NCBI GenBank assembly: GCA_951802115.1
Contig: CATOPL010000001.1
Span: 124,001 to 188,000, forward strand
Direction of reading: 5' to 3'
From: an uncultured Lachnospiraceae bacterium
GTDB taxonomy: Bacteria; Bacillota; Clostridia; Lachnospirales; Lachnospiraceae
Length of the DNA: 64,000 nucleotides
Shown: in pieces, positions 62,337 through 64,000 of the stretch
Layout: each line of letters begins with the position of its first letter
How positions within the stretch are numbered: position 1 is the first letter of the stretch
Notes under the pieces: generated by a model
What the model saw: only the letters and a program-made list of their open reading frames with translations
The model's database searches: none
What the model was told of the DNA's origin: nothing
Made by a program: the position numbers and the translations under genes

Positions 62337-63254
62337 TTAAAATCCTCTTTCTTTCAGTTCTGCCGCGATCTTTTCATACGTTGACAGTATCACGCCGTAT
62401 TTTCTGCCCATTCGTACCACCTCAAAAATCAGTCCGTCCATCTCAGAAAGCTTTCCCTGTTTTACATCACGCTGCATGGAAGTGGAGGCCTCCGGCGTCA
62501 GGCTGTCCAGAATATCCAGATTTGTATTTACTATATCCGTCTCAAAACGAATTCCCATGGCGTTTGCCAACACATCAATTTCCCGGATCAAGGCCGCAAA
62601 TGTATCCCGAATCTTACCAGGTTTCTGCATCTCTCCTGCCATCGCGTCATAATACTGCCCGCATGCCGCTGCCGGAGAAACATAGGAAAATTTCTGCAGT
62701 GCGTCTCTGCGAATATTGTCTGACAGAACTGCAGTAATCCCGCTCTCATCCAGATCTTTTTTCACCTCTGCCAGAATATCCCGGTATTCTGAAGGCTCTC
62801 TGACTCCGAATACTACGCGGAAAATATCTCCCTTCTGCCACAGACATCCCGGCTCTTTAATTTCTCCCGCAATATAGATGCAGCCATCTGTTACCAGTAT
62901 TTCCGGCAGCTGCCTTTGAAGCCTTCCCCCGGTCCCGTAAATATTCAAAAGCGGTATTACGACCGTCCCCGGCTTCGCCGCCCCGCGGATAAAAGGAATC
63001 GTCTCTTCCAGGGAATACCCTTTTACACAGACAAAAATAATATCCGGATGTCCATGATAATGCTCCATATCTGTGGCTTTGACCGGACATATCGTATAAT
63101 TCCCTTTTTTTGTTGTCTCCATATGCAGTCCTTCTGTCTGCATTGCTTTCAGATGAGCTCCTCTTGCAATCAACGTCACATCTTTTCCCGCCTCTGTCAT
63201 ACAGGCTCCCATGCAACCTCCGGTTCCTCCGGCCCCGATAATCAGATATTCCAT
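62337..63254 (-). CDS. panE: 2-dehydropantoate 2-reductase family protein
   Basis: 305 residues from ATG 63254 behind GGAGGAC; the longer frame from 63308 has no ribosome site. The Rossmann motif IIGAGGTGGCMGACM starts the protein; PLLNIYGTGG, then FSYVSPAAACGQYYDAMAGEM and TSMQRDVKQGKLSEMDGL, match ApbA/PanE. The usual catalytic Lys appears as the Lys in DALQKFSY. It reduces ketopantoate with NADPH for coenzyme A; some members act on other oxo-acids. No panB or panC is near. Confidence 0.85.
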   Translation of the reverse strand: MEYLIIGAGGTGGCMGACMTEAGKDVTLIARGAHLKAMQTEGLHMETTKKGNYTICPVKATDMEHYHGHPDIIFVCVKGYSLEETIPFIRGAAKPGTVVIPLLNIYGTGGRLQRQLPEILVTDGCIYIAGEIKEPGCLWQKGDIFRVVFGVREPSEYRDILAEVKKDLDESGITAVLSDNIRRDALQKFSYVSPAAACGQYYDAMAGEMQKPGKIRDTFAALIREIDVLANAMGIRFETDIVNTNLDILDSLTPEASTSMQRDVKQGKLSEMDGLIFEVVRMGRKYGVILSTYEKIAAELKERGF

Positions 63255-63311
63255 TCTTTTACGTCCTCCTTTTTCCGGTCTGTCATCTGTTTTCTGATAC
63301 TTCCACAAAAT

Positions 63312-64000
63312 CTATGAGGTCTCCATTCCTTCTTCATAAAATCTGCAGCCGCAGCGCCCGTGTTCTTTTACCTGATACAATGCAGCGTCCGCTTTCTGAT
63401 ACAGGTCATCTGTAAAACCACTGTCTGAAAATGCCCCGCCCACACTCAGTGAAACCTGAGGCAGTCCATCCTGCGGATTCATCAGCTGATCATTCATTTC
63501 TGTAATCTTTCTCTTAATCACAGCGCTCATTTCCTCTGTCATACTGGTCAATATAACAGCGAATTCGTCTCCTCCGATCCTCGCCGGATAATCTGTGGCG
63601 CGAAACCCGTCTTTCAGAAGTCCCGCCACCTTCTTCAGTACCTGATCCCCAACCTCATGTCCGTATCCGTCATTCACCAGTTTAAATTTATCCACATCGA
63701 CAATCAAAAATCCCAGCGGAGCATCCTGCATCCGAAACACATTTTTCAGCTGTTCAAATCCGCCTCTGTTTATAATGCCTGTCAGCGGATCATGCTCTGC
63801 ACGGTAACGAAGCATTGCCTCATTGGCATTTTTTATCTCAAAAATATCATTGTATGTTAAAGCCAGATATTTGAATTCATAGGAACCTGTAATCTCCATC
63901 ATTTTTTCTTCTCTGATACAGTTTACATAAACATGAAGCGGCTTTACGATCAGCACACTGATCATAATAAAAGTAATAATTGTTTCCACAAACAATATAC
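63312..64000 (-). CDS. GGDEF-domain diguanylate cyclase, partial (runs off right edge)
   Basis: The frame is open to base 64000, so the N-terminus lies outside. The visible part begins in a membrane helix (ETIITFIMISVLIVKPLHVYVNC), then about 45 residues of linker, then GGDEF (DPLTGIINRGGF... IGGDEFAV). The active site is intact, and the inhibitory RxxD lies five residues before it (RATD), so product feedback by cyclic di-GMP is likely. Ends 57 nt before panE. Confidence 0.9.
   Translation of the reverse strand, partial: ILFVETIITFIMISVLIVKPLHVYVNCIREEKMMEITGSYEFKYLALTYNDIFEIKNANEAMLRYRAEHDPLTGIINRGGFEQLKNVFRMQDAPLGFLIVDVDKFKLVNDGYGHEVGDQVLKKVAGLLKDGFRATDYPARIGGDEFAVILTSMTEEMSAVIKRKITEMNDQLMNPQDGLPQVSLSVGGAFSDSGFTDDLYQKADAALYQVKEHGRCGCRFYEEGMETS

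Noticed and set aside
1-64000. tRNA, rRNA, insertion sequences, prophage and CRISPR arrays
   Set aside because: I looked for cloverleaf-like genes, transposase or integrase motifs, and regular direct repeats on both strands and found none.

Overview
The window reads as a piece of chromosome from an anaerobic Firmicute of the Lachnospiraceae/Clostridia type. The grounds are moderate GC, strong AGGAGG-like ribosome sites, DapL lysine synthesis, many AgcS, DUF4358, DUF815, DUF4179 and NYN-type families usual in gut Clostridia, and no respiratory genes. I cannot name a species. I found no tRNA, rRNA, transposase, integrase, prophage or CRISPR array. Nearly all genes lie on the minus strand; the exceptions are cbiL and its ABC exporter, dapL, uppP and a DUF815 ATPase.

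Layout. 1-5260: a branched-chain amino acid (Liv) ABC operon, read from a strong promoter at 5232-5260 through the binding protein, livH, livM, livG and livF, and ending in an SH3-type lipoprotein cut by the left edge. 5305-11026: an NlpC/P60 wall hydrolase, a surface O-acetylation operon (DUF4358 lipoprotein, MBOAT, DHHW protein), an unrecognised protein and an HPr. 11242-15348: a ChvE/MmsA/MmsB monosaccharide ABC operon. 15574-20787: an Fe-S protein divergent from cbiL plus an ABC-2 exporter, then dapL. 20909-30361: a two-component system, galK, uppP, a DUF815 ATPase, AgcS, a type Ic aminotransferase and a small ppGpp-hydrolase-like HD protein. 30571-34692: a TetM-like GTPase fused to an NYN/Rae1-like nuclease domain with a YkgJ protein, and a sugar acetyltransferase. 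34875-39957: an FtsX-type ABC transporter with its own two-component system. 40072-46651: an NrtR-like Nudix protein, an ECF sigma/DUF4179 anti-sigma pair, an RNA methyltransferase, a sedoheptulokinase-like kinase and a tRNA dihydrouridine synthase.

46775-61074 is a defence island, all on the minus strand and possibly one transcript from a near-consensus promoter at 61149-61177. It begins with a type II Wadjet set (jetD, jetA, jetB, jetC: Toprim nuclease, kleisin, KITE-like subunit and SMC-like ATPase). Then come an SGNH esterase, a decayed mutT and a YjbR protein. It ends with a tightly overlapping triad: a TerB-N-like protein, a BrxC/BrxD-family (DUF2791) ATPase and an Lhr-like SF2 helicase. 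The triad has no other BREX gene around it and is the best candidate in the window for an undescribed system. 61413-64000 holds a DUF134/NifX-type regulator with a palindromic operator, a ketopantoate-reductase-like protein and a GGDEF protein cut by the right edge.

Starts were moved from the longest open frame where a ribosome site clearly marks another codon. Promoters, terminators and operators were found by eye and have not been tested.
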